The notes: generated from the letters alone by a model not told the origin. A DNA stretch of 64,000 nucleotides from Mitsuaria chitosanitabida ATCC BAA-476 = NBRC 102408 (GCF_001598255.1 NZ_BCYP01000001.1:186001-250000); one strand, 5' to 3'; shown: positions 18,002-28,642, counted from the first letter of the stretch. Translations and numbers: made by a program.

Positions 18002-18694
18002 GCGCGTCCTCCAGCGGCCGCGGCAAGGGCCGCGATCAGGATCGGGCCGTCGACGGCCTGCGGCGTTCGAGCCGGCCGGGCCCGCGGGTCACGGTGGGCG
18101 AGGGCGCGATCAAGGCCAGACCCCAGGCGCCGCGTGACGCGGGGCCGGGCGAGGTCCGCATCGTCGGCGGCGTGTGGAAGCGCTCCAAGCTCCCCGTTCC
18201 GGCGAGCCCGGGTCTGCGGCCCACGCCCGACCGGGTGCGGGAGACGCTGTTCAACTGGCTGGGGCAGGACCTGGCCGGCTGGCGGGTGCTGGACGCCTTT
18301 GCCGGCAGCGGGGCGCTGGGCTTCGAGGCCGCGTCGCGCGGCGCGGCGCAGGTCACGCTGATCGAGCGCGATGGCGCGCTGGCGTCGGCGCTGCGGGCCA
18401 ACCTCAAGCGGCTGGACAAGGACGGCACGGTCCCGATGACCATCGAGAACGCCGATGCGCTCACCTGGATGAAGCGGGCGGCTCCCGGGTCGATCGATCT
18501 GGTGTTGCTGGACCCCCCGTTCGCGCAGGACCTGTTCCTGCCGGCGCTCAAGGCCGCGGCCCCCCTGCTGTCGCCGCAGGGGCTGATCTATCTGGAGTCG
18601 CCCGAGGTCATCGAGGCGCCCGAGGCGCTGGGCTTGTCCGTATGGAAGGAAGGGCGGGCCGGAGCGGTGCATTACCGCCTGTTGCGGCGCAGCG

Positions 18695-18699
<5 letters not shown>
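17998..18699 (+). CDS. rsmD: 16S rRNA (guanine966-N2)-methyltransferase
   Basis: 233 residues. After a basic, probably disordered N-terminal lead of about 50 residues, the RsmD body begins at [16 protein letters not shown], with the S-adenosylmethionine loop [15 protein letters not shown] and the catalytic motif [11 protein letters not shown]. It methylates G966 of 16S rRNA. The start overlaps the hisF stop. Confidence 0.94.
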
Positions 18700-19476
<777 letters not shown>

Positions 19477-19562
19477 GTCGGTCCCTTCCGGTTCCGGTCC
19501 CCACCGCGGCGTCGTGAGACGCGCCGGGAACGCTCGGTCTCCCAAGGGGGAGGGCGGGACCG

Positions 19563-20162
19563 TCAGAACGACCAGCGCTCGCCATACGCGGGCGGGCTCG
19601 GCCACCGAGCCGCTTGCGGCATCTGGTCCGGGTGATCGCGCCCCCATCGTCGGGCCAGCATCCATCCACCGTGGCTGACCACGAGTCCGCCCCCCGACCA
19701 TCCGGACGCGCGCGCGAGCAGCGCGGTCAGCGACTCGCCGCCCTCGGGCGCGAAGGTCGCGAAATCGCGCACCCACTCGTCGATCGCCGCCCTGGGAATC
19801 TCCGCCCACGGCCGGCCATCCCAGGCGCCGAAGTCGATCTCCGCGAGCGCCGCATCGATCCGATGTGTCCAGCCCCAGCGCTTCAACCATCGGCCCACGT
19901 CCGCGCAGCGCCGCAGCGGCGAGGTCCACACCTCGTGCGCGAGCCGGTGTTTCCTCGCATGGGCCTGGATGCGCCGCGCCAATCGCTTCGCGCGGCGCGG
20001 CTGCACCGGCAGATCGCAGCGCCCGCCGACGCACCGTCCCGCGGCGCCGTCGGGACGCGGATGGCGCCACACCTCGATCGGCGCGCCTGTCCCCCGGGTG
20101 TCCCCGCCATCGGGCCCGTTGCCGAGGACTCGGGGCGTCCTGTGCGCTCGGGTCGGGTCCAT
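19563..20162 (-). CDS. cobC: Histidine phosphatase family protein, probable alpha-ribazole phosphatase
   Basis: 199 residues. The RHP motif of the phosphoglycerate mutase superfamily is near residue 33 (IEVWRHPRPDG), followed by TSPLRRCADVGRWL, EIDFGAWDGRPWAEI and a second histidine in LVVSHGGWM. Only 31 nt downstream of cobS, which fits a CobC-like role in dephosphorylating alpha-ribazole phosphate or cobalamin phosphate in B12 nucleotide-loop assembly. The family assignment is firm; the exact substrate is inferred from context. Confidence 0.8.
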   Translation of the reverse strand: MDPTRAHRTPRVLGNGPDGGDTRGTGAPIEVWRHPRPDGAAGRCVGGRCDLPVQPRRAKRLARRIQAHARKHRLAHEVWTSPLRRCADVGRWLKRWGWTHRIDAALAEIDFGAWDGRPWAEIPRAAIDEWVRDFATFAPEGGESLTALLARASGWSGGGLVVSHGGWMLARRWGRDHPDQMPQAARWPSPPAYGERWSF

Positions 20163-20193
20163 GTCGGTCCTGCCGTTGCGATCCCGGACCGCC

Positions 20194-20988
20194 TCAGGCC
20201 GCCGGGAACAGCGGTGCCAGCGCCAGGAAGGCCAGCAGCGCCGCCAGCTCGACGATCTGCTGCGTTGCGCCCAGCGTGTCACCGGTGTAGCCGCCCAGGC
20301 GCCGATCCAGCTTCGATTGCAGGTGGAAGGTCAGCGCCGCCGAGGCCACGATCGCGCCCAGCAGCAGCGGCACGTTCTCCGGCGCCAGCCAGGCGCACAT
20401 CGCCGTGGTCGCGATCACCAGTCCCAGCGCGATCGCCAGGCCCGGCCCGCCGACCCGCGTCGCCAGCGGCTTGGCCTTGGCGTGCTCGGCGTCGCCGGCG
20501 TAGGGCAGGTGATGCAGGATCCAGACCGGGGCGGCACGCGACGCCACGTGCGCCCACACCAGCGCCATCGTCGCCAGCGAGGGATCGGTGTCGACCAGTC
20601 CCAGCAGCACCGTCGCCTTGATGCCCAGCACCAGGATCAGCCCCAGCGCGCCGTAGCTGCCGATGCGCGAGTCCTTCATGATGGTCAGCGCCTTCTCGCG
20701 CGAGACCGCTCCCCCCAGCCCGTCGCAGGTGTCGGCCAGACCATCCTCGTGGAAGCCGCCGGTCAGCCACACGCTGGCCGCCATCGCCAGGCCGACGGCG
20801 ACGGTCGCCGGGAAGGCCAGTTGCGCCGCCCACAGCACCAGCGCCGAGAAGCCGCCCACCACCGCGCCGACCAGCGGGAAGTAGCGCGCGCACTGCTGCA
20901 GCCACTGGGGCTCGAAGCCCACCCAGCGCGGCACCGGCACGCGGGTGAAGAACTGCAGGGCGATGAAGAACAGACGGACTTGATGCAT
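20194..20988 (-). CDS. cobS: Adenosylcobinamide-GDP ribazoletransferase
   Basis: 264 residues from MHQVRLFFIALQFFTRVPVP. An integral membrane enzyme joining adenosylcobinamide-GDP and alpha-ribazole, the last step of cobalamin assembly. The conserved acidic motif FHEDGLADTCDGLGG is near residue 70, and DTLGATQQIVEL is near the C-terminus. It is separated from the main cobalamin operon by 12 kb and has no riboswitch of its own. Confidence 0.95.
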   Translation of the reverse strand: MHQVRLFFIALQFFTRVPVPRWVGFEPQWLQQCARYFPLVGAVVGGFSALVLWAAQLAFPATVAVGLAMAASVWLTGGFHEDGLADTCDGLGGAVSREKALTIMKDSRIGSYGALGLILVLGIKATVLLGLVDTDPSLATMALVWAHVASRAAPVWILHHLPYAGDAEHAKAKPLATRVGGPGLAIALGLVIATTAMCAWLAPENVPLLLGAIVASAALTFHLQSKLDRRLGGYTGDTLGATQQIVELAALLAFLALAPLFPAA

Positions 20989-20995
20989 GAACGCG

Positions 20996-21025
20996 AAGCC
21001 CGCGACGCTCACGCGACGCGGGCTT
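20996..21025 (-). promoter_or_regulatory. Hairpin immediately upstream of cobS
   Basis: A perfect 9-bp stem (20996-21004 with 21017-21025, 12-nt loop) ends 7 nt before the cobS start codon, where the ribosome binding site should be. It could dampen cobS translation or mark the end of an upstream transcript. Confidence 0.4.
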
Positions 21026-21150
21026 GAATCGGGAACTGGGACGACGGCCCGGATGATACGAGCCCCCCGGACCCGGAGGCGGCGCGTGGCGCTCGGTCCG
21101 GAACGGGCTCGGGGTTCCGCGACGGGAGGTCCCATGACCTCGGGGAGAGG

Positions 21151-21170
21151 CCGCGCCAGGCCTGGCGCGG
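21151..21170 (-). terminator. 20-bp perfect palindrome after the response regulator gene
   Basis: CCGCGCCAGG followed directly by its reverse complement, 14 bp beyond the stop at 21185. It is probably the terminator of the response regulator gene, though no T-tract follows. Confidence 0.5.
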
Positions 21171-21184
21171 TCAGGGCCGGGCGC

Positions 21185-22150
21185 TCAGGCGCTCACGACC
21201 CCGTGGTCCCGTTCCAGCAGTCCCTCGTAGGCGATCGCCACGTTCGCGCAGAAGATGTCCAGCAGTTCGCGACCCTCGTCGTCGATGGGGTCGGACACCA
21301 CCATGTAGAGCAGGCTCTCGTTGCCCGAATGGGTCCGGTAGTAGCCGATGAAGCGGCCCTCCTCGAAGCTGCTCTGGCGCGTCAGCAGCGCCCGGTCCAG
21401 CGCCTCGCGCACCTCGCCGGGCAGGTCCGCGACGTCGCCGTCGGGCAGCAGGCCCTGGTACTCGGAGGTCGCCGCCAGCACCCGCAGCCGACCGTCGGCA
21501 TGCGAGGCCGCGTAGGCGGACATGCGGCTCGCGCACAGGCCCTGCGCCTCGTGGCCCAGCATGCGGGCCACCTGCTCCAGCAGCGCCGAGGCGAAGGCGC
21601 CCAGGTTGCTCGAGTCGTGGATGCGCGTGATCGCGTCGATCGAGCGCCGCAGCGCCTGCCGCGAGCGCGACAGCATCACGATGTCCCGGTACGAGCGCAG
21701 TGCCGAGTAGAAGACGGTGATCAGCTTGCGCTTGGTCAGCTCCGTCTTCTCCTTGTAGTCGTTGATGTCGTAGGTCTTGATGACGTGCTCTTCGGGCGCC
21801 TGGCCCGGCTGCCCGGTCCGCAGCACGATGCGCACCTGCGTGTTGCCCAGTTCCTCGCGGATGAAGCGCGCCACGTCCAGGCCGGCATGCTCGGACTCCA
21901 TCACCACGTCCAGCAGGATCAGCGCGATGTCCTGGCGGTCGCGCAGGATGTCGCGGGCCTCGTTGCCGCTGTAGGCGCTGAGGAACTGCAGCTTGCGGCC
22001 GGCGAACTCGAAGTCCGCCATCACCAGCTGGGTGACCTGATGTACCGCGGGGTCGTCGTCGACGATCATCACCACCCACGGATCCAGCGCGCGCGCGCGG
22101 CCAGCGTCCCCGGGCTCGGGCAACTCGTCCTCGAACACCATGTCGGTCAT
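21185..22150 (-). CDS. Response regulator with C-terminal DUF3369 sensor domain
   Basis: 321 residues. The receiver domain is at about 22-150: acidic pair VMIVDDDPAVH, phospho-acceptor Asp in ILLDVVMES, and the lysine in YKEKTEL. The second half matches DUF3369, a GAF-like domain that in many proteins precedes an HD-GYP or kinase domain; here the protein ends after it, with no output domain. I start at 22150, where AAGGGGGGA is 5 nt upstream; an in-frame ATG at 22186 lacks this. It is adjacent to a diguanylate cyclase gene on the same strand. Confidence 0.85.
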   Translation of the reverse strand: MTDMVFEDELPEPGDAGRARALDPWVVMIVDDDPAVHQVTQLVMADFEFAGRKLQFLSAYSGNEARDILRDRQDIALILLDVVMESEHAGLDVARFIREELGNTQVRIVLRTGQPGQAPEEHVIKTYDINDYKEKTELTKRKLITVFYSALRSYRDIVMLSRSRQALRRSIDAITRIHDSSNLGAFASALLEQVARMLGHEAQGLCASRMSAYAASHADGRLRVLAATSEYQGLLPDGDVADLPGEVREALDRALLTRQSSFEEGRFIGYYRTHSGNESLLYMVVSDPIDDEGRELLDIFCANVAIAYEGLLERDHGVVSA

Positions 22151-22222
22151 CGGATCCCCCCTTGGCATCTCTTGTCGAGGGGCCATTATGGGCAGCCCGC
22201 GTGACAGGCGGCATCGGGGTGA

Positions 22223-23245
22223 TCAGCGGGTCGGCAACCGTACGTCGACAAATTCTCGGTCGCGGCCGTGGCGGGCGCGCTTGGCCTCGTACATGCGCGT
22301 GTCGGCGCACTCCACCAGGGCCGTGGCGTCCCGCCAGTCCTCCGGGCAGCGCGCGGCGCCCATGCTCGCGCGCAGCGTCAGCACCCGGTCGGCGTAGGTG
22401 AACGGACCTTCGACCGCCAGGTGGATGCGTTCCAGCGTCGCCTCGAGCGTCATCGCCGAGCCGCTGCGGGTCAGCAGCACGGCGAACTCGTCGCCGCCCA
22501 GCCGCGCCACCGTGTCGGACTCCCGCGTCGCGCCGGCCAGGCGGCGGCTGAACTCGATGATGGCCGCGTCCCCGGCCGCGTGGCCCAGGGTGTCGTTCAT
22601 GTGCTTGAGGCCGTCCATGTCCAGCAGCAGGACGGCGATGGGCGGGTCGCCGCGCTCGACCTCGCTGGTGGCGTGGCGCAGCCGGTCCATGAAGAGCGAG
22701 CGGTTGGCCAGGCCGGTCATGTCGTCGTGGGTGGCGCGGTGGAAGAGGTCATCCCGCCCGTAGCGGGTCGCCCAGTACATCGCCGCGCCCAGCACCTTGG
22801 ACATCAGCGCCAGCACCTCGATCTCGTGCGGACCGAAGCGGGCCGGCCGGCTGGAGAAGGCCTTGAGCACGCCCACCGGCGTGCCCTGGTGCAGCAGCGG
22901 CAGCACCACCATCGAGCGCAGCCCCACGCGGCGGCAGGCCTCCAGGTCGACGCGGGGATCGGTCTCGGTGTCGTCGCAGATCAGGGGCAGGGCCTCGCGC
23001 AGGCATCGCCCGGAGAGCGAGCCGTCGCGGCGCACGCGCACGCCCAGCTGGTGGGACGCGGCGCCGGCCACGGCGCGGTAGACGAGTTCCTCGCCCTCGG
23101 CGAGCTCGATGGCGGCGCCGTCGGCCTCCACGAGATCCAGGGTCCCGTGCACCGACAGCGACATCACGCCCGCCAGGTCCAGTCCGAGCTGGGCCACCTG
23201 GCTGTGGATCTCGATGATGCGGAGGAGTGCCTCTCGGCTCGGCAT
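22223..23245 (-). CDS. Diguanylate cyclase with GAF sensor domain
   Basis: 340 residues from MPSREALLRIIEI. A GAF domain spans about 15-160 (GSLSGRCLREALPLICDD, MVVLPLLHQGTPVGVLKAFS). A GGDEF domain follows, with HDDMTGLANRSLFMDRL, DMDGLKHMNDTLGHAAGD and an intact active site RLGGDEFAVLL. No inhibitory RxxD is seen five residues before it. It should make cyclic di-GMP in response to a small ligand. An ATG at 23275 is possible, but GGGAG precedes 23245. Confidence 0.9.
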   Translation of the reverse strand: MPSREALLRIIEIHSQVAQLGLDLAGVMSLSVHGTLDLVEADGAAIELAEGEELVYRAVAGAASHQLGVRVRRDGSLSGRCLREALPLICDDTETDPRVDLEACRRVGLRSMVVLPLLHQGTPVGVLKAFSSRPARFGPHEIEVLALMSKVLGAAMYWATRYGRDDLFHRATHDDMTGLANRSLFMDRLRHATSEVERGDPPIAVLLLDMDGLKHMNDTLGHAAGDAAIIEFSRRLAGATRESDTVARLGGDEFAVLLTRSGSAMTLEATLERIHLAVEGPFTYADRVLTLRASMGAARCPEDWRDATALVECADTRMYEAKRARHGRDREFVDVRLPTR

Positions 23246-23498
23246 CGATCGCTCCCGATCGCTGCGAAGGACCACTCCCTGGACCTGGCCGGTGCGATCG
23301 CGGACGCGCTGCGGATGGCGGGTCGACGCAGGATCGGAATCGGCTGGACCACAGTCTAGATCGGACCGCGCGGCCGTTCATCCCCCTGTTTCCGGTGAGG
23401 TCTGGGGCCGAAGGTCACGCTGACGCGGCGGCGCCACGGGGCCCGCGGCCGAGTCCCCGAAAGAGGCATGTCTTTACGCCGGGGACACGTCCGGTGCG

Positions 23499-23504
23499 CA
23501 GAAT
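23499..23504 (+). promoter_or_regulatory. Putative -10 box of the MFS transporter gene
   Basis: CAGAAT, 8 nt before the ATG at 23513, in a context (AATCCGCCCCC-ATG) nearly identical to that before coaD and the ABC ATPase gene. Confidence 0.45.
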
Positions 23505-23512
23505 CCGCCCCC

Positions 23513-24811
23513 ATGTCATCGCATCCCTCCTCTTCGCCCGCCGCCGCCGCGACACCGGGCAGCGCGCCCGCGCCGGTGCCGTTCACCTCGTACCAGCGCT
23601 TCGCGGTCGGCCTGCTGACCTTGCTGCAGTTCGCCGTGATCCTGGACTTCATGATCATGTCGCCGCTGGGCGCGGTGATCATGCCGGCGCTGTCCATGAG
23701 CTCGGCCCAGTTCGGCGCCGTGGTGTCCGCCTACGCCTTCAGCGCGGGGCTGTCGGGCCTGCTGACCGCGGGCTTCGCCGACCGCTACGACCGCAAGAAG
23801 CTGCTGCTGTTCTTCTACGTCGGCTTCCTGCTGGGCACGCTGTGGTGCGGCCTGGCGACCAGCTTCGAGTCGCTGCTGCTGGCGCGCGTGGTCACCGGCC
23901 TGTTCGGCGGGGTGATCGGCTCCATCGTGATGGCCATCGTGGCCGACCTGTTCCAGCCGGCGCAGCGCGGCCGCGTGATGGGCCTGCTGCAGGGCGGCTT
24001 CGCGGCCAGCCAGGTGCTGGGCCTGCCGTTCGCGATCTTCCTGGCCTCGCATTTCGATTGGCACGCGCCCTTCCTGGCGCTGGTGATCTTCGGCGTGCTG
24101 GGGGGGCTGGTGATCGCCTTCAACATGAAGCCGGTCGACGCCCATCTGAACGCCCCCGGCACCGGGCAGCACAGCCCCTTCGGCCACCTGCTGCAGACGG
24201 TGAAGAAGCCGCGCCATCAGCTGGCCTTCGCGCTGACCGCGCTGCTGACCACGGGCGGCTTCATGCTGATGCCCTTCGCCAGCGCCTTCGTCGTGCACAA
24301 CGTCGGCATCCCGCTGACCGAGCTGCCGGTGGTGTACCTGGTCACGGGGATCTGCACGCTGGTGTTCTCGCCGCTGATCGGCCGCATGGTGGACCGCGTC
24401 GGCGCGATGCGGGTGTTCTACACGGGTTGCGCGGTGACCGTCGCGACGGTGCTCTACTACACGCGTCTGGGCAGTTCGCCGCTGTGGCTGCTGGTGCTGG
24501 TGAACGTGGTGATGTTCGTGGGCATCTTCTCGCGCATGATCCCGGCGCAGGCGACGTTGGCGGGGGTGCCGGTGCCCGAGCAGCGCGGCTCCTTCAACGC
24601 GATCAACTCGGCGCTGCAGCAGCTCGCGGGCGGATTGGCCTCGCTGGTGGCGGGGCACCTGGTCCACATCGGACCGGACGGCCACATCAACGACTTCCCG
24701 GTCGTGGGCTATGTGGTGTGCGCGTCGACCCTGATCGCGGCGGTCCTGATGCGGGCGCTGGTGCGCGGCACGCCGGCCGCTACAGCTGCACCCGTGAGCC
24801 CAGCTCGATGA
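23513..24811 (+). CDS. MFS transporter
   Basis: 432 residues, 12 predicted transmembrane helices in two halves. The MFS loop 2-3 motif is present as [14 protein letters not shown] near residue 80, and a second DR-containing loop ([13 protein letters not shown]) begins the C-terminal half. It resembles drug:H+ antiporter-type and sugar-efflux MFS proteins; the substrate is unknown. The 3' end overlaps the end of kup on the other strand by 32 bp. Confidence 0.88.
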   Translation: MSSHPSSSPAAAATPGSAPAPVPFTSYQRFAVGLLTLLQFAVILDFMIMSPLGAVIMPALSMSSAQFGAVVSAYAFSAGLSGLLTAGFADRYDRKKLLLFFYVGFLLGTLWCGLATSFESLLLARVVTGLFGGVIGSIVMAIVADLFQPAQRGRVMGLLQGGFAASQVLGLPFAIFLASHFDWHAPFLALVIFGVLGGLVIAFNMKPVDAHLNAPGTGQHSPFGHLLQTVKKPRHQLAFALTALLTTGGFMLMPFASAFVVHNVGIPLTELPVVYLVTGICTLVFSPLIGRMVDRVGAMRVFYTGCAVTVATVLYYTRLGSSPLWLLVLVNVVMFVGIFSRMIPAQATLAGVPVPEQRGSFNAINSALQQLAGGLASLVAGHLVHIGPDGHINDFPVVGYVVCASTLIAAVLMRALVRGTPAATAAPVSPAR

Positions 24812-26783
24812 CCGCGTTGTCGGGCAGCCGGAAGTAGTCGGCCGCGCTGGAGCCGTTGCGCGCCATCGTCGCGAACAGCTTGCTGCGCCAGGGCGCCAGG
24901 CCGGCGGCCGATTTCCTCGACGCCGGCACCACCACCTCGCGGCTCAGGAAGTAGGACGCGAGGAAGGGGTCGAACTGCAGGTCGTGCCGGGCGCAGCGGC
25001 CCAGCGCCGCCGGGATGTTGGGCTCGTCCTTGAAGCCGTAGCGGATCACCACGCGCCAGAAGCCGCCGGGCAGCGGCTCCACGCTGAGCTGCTGGTCCTC
25101 CGGCATGTAGGGCACCTCCTCGAAGCGCACCGTCACCAGCACGTTGCGCGCGTGCAGCATCTGGTAGTGCTTGAGGTTGTGCAGCAGGGCCGGCGGGACC
25201 ACGTCCGGGTTCGAGACCGGATAGACGGCGATGCGCTCCGGCCGCGGGCTGGAGACGTCCTGGGCGAGCGCCTCCAGGAAGGGCACCAGCGGCAGGTCGT
25301 CGCCGGCGACCTGCGCGGCCAGCAGCTCCTTGCCGCGGCGCCAGGTCGCCATCACGGCGAACAGCACCAGGCCCATCACCAGCGGGAACCAGCCGCCCTG
25401 CAGCACCTTGAGCGAGCAGGAGGCCACCAGCAGCGCGTCCACCGCCAGGAAGCCGGCGGTGACGCCCCAGGCCAGCGGCGCGGGGTAGCGCCACGCGTGA
25501 CGCACGACGAAGAAGGTCAGCGCGGTGGTGATCAGCATGGTGATCGTGACCGCGATGCCATAGGCCGAGGCCAGCGCCGACGAGCTCTCGAAGCCCAGCA
25601 CCGCCAGCAGCACCGCCACCAGCAGCGTCCAGTTGATGGCGGGCAGGTAGACCTGGCCCATCGCCTGGGCGGAGGTGTAGACCACGCGCATGCGCGGCAG
25701 CAGGCCCAGCTGGATGGCCTCCTTGGTCAGCGAGAAGGCGCCCGAGATGACCGCCTGCGAGGCGATCACCGAGGCCAGCGTCGCCAGCAGCACGACGGGC
25801 AGCAGCAGCGCGGGCGGGAACAGGCGGAAGAAGGGGTTGTCCAGGGCGGAGGGGTCACGCATCAGCAGCGCGCCCTGGCCGGCGTAGTTGAGCGCCAGCG
25901 TCGGCAGCACCAGCACGGTCCAGGCCAGCCGGATCGGCCGCTTCCCGAAGTGGCCCATGTCGGCGTAGAGCGCCTCGGCGCCGGTCAGCGCCAGCACCAG
26001 CGCGCCGACGACCAGGAACAGCGCCGGGCCGCGCGCGAACAGGAAGTTCAGCGCATGCAGCGGATTGAGCGCGGCCAGGACCTCGGGCGCCTGGACGATC
26101 TGGTGGATGCCGGCCAGCCCCAGCACCGCGAACCACACCAGCATCACCGGCCCGAAGAGCACGCCCACCGCGGCCGAGCCGTGGCGCTGGATGAAGAACA
26201 GCGCGGTGAGCACGGCGATCGAGATCGGCAGCACGAAGGGCTTGAAGGCCGGCGTGACGATCTCCAGGCCCTCGACCGCGCCCATGACCGAGATCGCCGG
26301 CGTGATGACGCTGTCCCCGTAGAACAGCGAGGCGCCGCACACGCCCACCAGCAGCAGCACGCGGCGCTTGGCGGCGGTGCTGCCGGCCGCGCGCACGGCC
26401 AGGGCGGTGAGGGCCATGATGCCGCCTTCGCCCTTGTTGTCGGCGCGCAGGATCAGCACCACGTACTTGAGCGTCACCACCAGCATCAGCGCCCAGAAGA
26501 TCGCCGAGACCGCGCCGACGATGTCGGTCGCCTGCAGCGTCACGCCGTTGGCGGGGTTGAGCACCTCGCGCATCGTGTAGAGCGGGCTGGTGCCGATGTC
26601 GCCGTAGACCACGCCCAGCGCGCCCAGCGCCAGCGCCGCGAGTCCCTGCCTCGGTCCGTGGCCATGCCCGTGGTCGCCGGTGGTGGCGGGAGCGGCGGAC
26701 ACGACGTGTCCTGGAGATTCGGTGCCGGTGACGGCGGGATCGGAGGACACGATGCGGGGATCGCCCGGAGGCGGAATTGGCAA
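24780..26783 (-). CDS. kup: Low-affinity potassium transporter Kup
   Basis: 667 residues. After a His/Gly-rich N-terminal lead, the Kup signature [23 protein letters not shown] is near 53-75. About 12 transmembrane helices follow ([46 protein letters not shown]), then a long cytoplasmic C-terminal domain containing [13 protein letters not shown] proton-coupled potassium symporter. The start is TTG (26783-26781), with a GATAGT -10-like box 6 nt upstream. Confidence 0.95.
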   Translation of the reverse strand: MPIPPPGDPRIVSSDPAVTGTESPGHVVSAAPATTGDHGHGHGPRQGLAALALGALGVVYGDIGTSPLYTMREVLNPANGVTLQATDIVGAVSAIFWALMLVVTLKYVVLILRADNKGEGGIMALTALAVRAAGSTAAKRRVLLLVGVCGASLFYGDSVITPAISVMGAVEGLEIVTPAFKPFVLPISIAVLTALFFIQRHGSAAVGVLFGPVMLVWFAVLGLAGIHQIVQAPEVLAALNPLHALNFLFARGPALFLVVGALVLALTGAEALYADMGHFGKRPIRLAWTVLVLPTLALNYAGQGALLMRDPSALDNPFFRLFPPALLLPVVLLATLASVIASQAVISGAFSLTKEAIQLGLLPRMRVVYTSAQAMGQVYLPAINWTLLVAVLLAVLGFESSSALASAYGIAVTITMLITTALTFFVVRHAWRYPAPLAWGVTAGFLAVDALLVASCSLKVLQGGWFPLVMGLVLFAVMATWRRGKELLAAQVAGDDLPLVPFLEALAQDVSSPRPERIAVYPVSNPDVVPPALLHNLKHYQMLHARNVLVTVRFEEVPYMPEDQQLSVEPLPGGFWRVVIRYGFKDEPNIPAALGRCARHDLQFDPFLASYFLSREVVVPASRKSAAGLAPWRSKLFATMARNGSSAADYFRLPDNAVIELGSRVQL

Positions 26784-27006
26784 GGTCGCACTATCGCACG
26801 CAGTCCTGGCGTACGGTGCCAGCGAGCCTCCGGACCGGAGGGAATCGACGCGGGACGGCGGTTGGAGGATGGCGGCTTGACGACCGCTTCACGGAACTGT
26901 TGCGCGGGCGAGTCGGCGCGTGACGGGTGTCACGCCTTCCGTCGGGCCGTCGCCGACCGCCGGTCGGGCCGGGGGGGACGAGCGCGGCGCCGCCACACGT
27001 CCTCCC

Positions 27007-27012
27007 TAGAAT
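27007..27012 (+). promoter_or_regulatory. Putative -10 box of the binding-protein gene
   Basis: TAGAAT, giving a leader of about 18 nt before the ATG at 27037. The 253-bp gap between kup and this gene holds no other recognised feature. Confidence 0.45.
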
Positions 27013-27036
27013 GCAGGGTTTTCACGGATCCCGCGC

Positions 27037-28008
27037 ATGACCTCCCTCCCGACGACCCGGCGCCTGAGCGGCGCCGTTTTCATGGCCGCCGCCGCGATCG
27101 CGGCCGTTCCGATGACCGCCTCGGCCGATCCGGCCACGACGCCCGCGAACGCGGCGCCGGCCGCCGCCGCGACCGCGCCGTCGGACACGCTGGCCCGCAT
27201 CCGCGACACCCGGACCATCACGCTGGGCGTGCGCGAGGCCGCGCGGCCGTTCTCCTTCGTGAACGAGCAGAAGCAGGGGCAGGGCTACACCGTCGAGCTG
27301 TGCCTGGCCGCGGTGGACGAGATCAAGCGCGAGCTCAAGCTGCCCGAGGTGAAGGTGCAGTACGTGGTGGTGACCGGCGCGGACCGCATCCCCAAGCTGC
27401 AGAAGGGCGAGATCGACCTGGAGTGCGGCTCCACGACCAACACCAAGGCGCGGCAGGAGCAGGTGGACTTCAGCTACACCGTGTTCGTCGCGGGCATGCG
27501 GGTGCTGCTGGCCAACGGGACCCGGGTGGAGTCCATCAAGGACCTGGACGGCCTGACGATCGCGCTGAGCAAGGGCACGACGTCGGAGAAGCTGTTCACC
27601 CAGCTGCAGCACAGCGGCGAGGCCAAGATGCAGCTGGTGCAGTACCCGGGCAACAACGAGGCCTTCAAGGCGCTGCGCGAGGGCAAGGCCAAGGCCTTCG
27701 CCCAGGACGACGCGCTGCTGCTGGGGCTGGCGTCCAAGGACAAGGCGCTGGACAGCCTGAGCCTGGGCCAGATGGCGTTCTCGGTGGAGCCCTACGGGAT
27801 CATGATGCGCAAGGGTGACGCGCGGCTCGGCGCCGCGGTGGACCGCGCGCTGTCGCGCATCTACGGCAGCGGCGAGATCCAGCAGCTCTACGGCAAGTGG
27901 TTCCAGACCGACGCGCTGGCGATCCCCATGAATCGCCTGACCCGCGACAGCTTCAAGCGCCCCAACAAGGAAGCCGGCGTCGCGATGCTGCTGGGCTACT
28001 CGATCTGA
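27037..28008 (+). CDS. Amino acid ABC transporter periplasmic binding protein
   Basis: 323 residues with a signal peptide ending AVPMTASAD and a Pro/Ala-rich linker. The mature part is SBP family 3: ITLGVREAARPFSFVNEQ, GYTVELCLAAVDEIKREL, GEIDLECGSTTNTKARQEQVDFS, FSVEPYGIMMRKGD. It is closest in pattern to glutamate/aspartate binding proteins (GltI). No permease or ATPase gene is adjacent, so it is an orphan subunit in this window. Confidence 0.9.
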   Translation: MTSLPTTRRLSGAVFMAAAAIAAVPMTASADPATTPANAAPAAAATAPSDTLARIRDTRTITLGVREAARPFSFVNEQKQGQGYTVELCLAAVDEIKRELKLPEVKVQYVVVTGADRIPKLQKGEIDLECGSTTNTKARQEQVDFSYTVFVAGMRVLLANGTRVESIKDLDGLTIALSKGTTSEKLFTQLQHSGEAKMQLVQYPGNNEAFKALREGKAKAFAQDDALLLGLASKDKALDSLSLGQMAFSVEPYGIMMRKGDARLGAAVDRALSRIYGSGEIQQLYGKWFQTDALAIPMNRLTRDSFKRPNKEAGVAMLLGYSI

Positions 28009-28123
28009 CCTGAACCCGCCAGGCCGGCGCGCGTCGGGAGGACGCGGCCGGCCCGGCCTGGATGTCCGCGCCCCGACGGCGCGTCGACGACGGCCCCCCT
28101 CACACCCCTCGCCGGAGGGACGA

Positions 28124-28171
28124 CTTCAGGGTGACGGCCGACCCCGCATGACCTGGCACTGATCGATCTCG
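28124..28171 (+). repeat. 48-bp upstream repeat, copy A (promoter region of the toxin-antitoxin unit)
   Basis: From CTTCAGGGTGACGG to GATCGATCTCG; it recurs at 28914-28961 with three mismatches. Each copy lies 21-29 bp before a GTG codon that starts, or once started, a toxin gene. It is therefore best read as the duplicated promoter/operator of the unit. Confidence 0.8.
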
Positions 28172-28192
28172 CAGCGATGCGGGGAGGTCAGC

Positions 28193-28642
28193 GTGACGGT
28201 CTTCGTGGTGGACGACTTTCGGCGATGGATGCGCAGGCAGGTGCTGGCCGATGACGACCTGTGCGCGGCCGTGGCGGAAATGGCACGAGGGCTCATCGAT
28301 GCAGATCTGGGTCATGGCCTGCTGAAGAAGCGGGTCGCAAGATCCGGCGCCGGCAAGCGAGGAGGCTATCGGGTCATCGTCGCGAGCAGACGACGGACCC
28401 CGTGGTTCTTCTTGTGCGGCTACGCCAAGAGCCAGCGGGCGGCCCTCTCGCCGACCGACCTTGCCCACGCTCGTCGTCTCTCCGACGACCTGCTTTCAAT
28501 GACTGCCGACGGCCTGCGCGAGGCGCTGGGGCGCGGCGACATCTCCGAGGTGCACTGCCATGATGAAGCGACAGTCGAAGTCTCTGGCCAAGGGGCTGGC
28601 CATGACCCGAAGGTGGATGGATCACGGGCTCATCTCCCCTGA
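28193..28642 (+). CDS. RelE/ParE-superfamily toxin (PF06296 type)
   Basis: 149 residues from a GTG with GGGGAGG 5 nt upstream. The family pattern is clear: FVVDDFRRWMRRQVLADDDL, GLIDADLGHGLLKKRVAR, GAGKRGGYRVIVAS and WFFLCGYAKSQRAALSPTDL. Such toxins are mRNA interferases that act at the ribosome. Family members usually end near the SEVHC region; here the frame reads on for about 26 more residues into the antitoxin gene, overlapping it by 83 bp. The related remnant downstream has a stop at the equivalent place, so this tail is probably a late extension. Confidence 0.82.
   Translation: MTVFVVDDFRRWMRRQVLADDDLCAAVAEMARGLIDADLGHGLLKKRVARSGAGKRGGYRVIVASRRRTPWFFLCGYAKSQRAALSPTDLAHARRLSDDLLSMTADGLREALGRGDISEVHCHDEATVEVSGQGAGHDPKVDGSRAHLP

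Noticed and set aside
20989-21184. Second cobalamin riboswitch upstream of cobS
   Set aside because: No B12 box or other conserved blocks are present, only two hairpins.
24984-27818. 944-codon open frame across kup and the binding-protein gene
   Set aside because: It is antisense to kup and then out of frame in the binding protein gene; low-complexity product, no start signal.
27037-28008. Cyclohexadienyl dehydratase or another enzyme of the SBP fold
   Set aside because: The sequence fits an amino acid binding protein with signal peptide better, though no transporter partners are adjacent.
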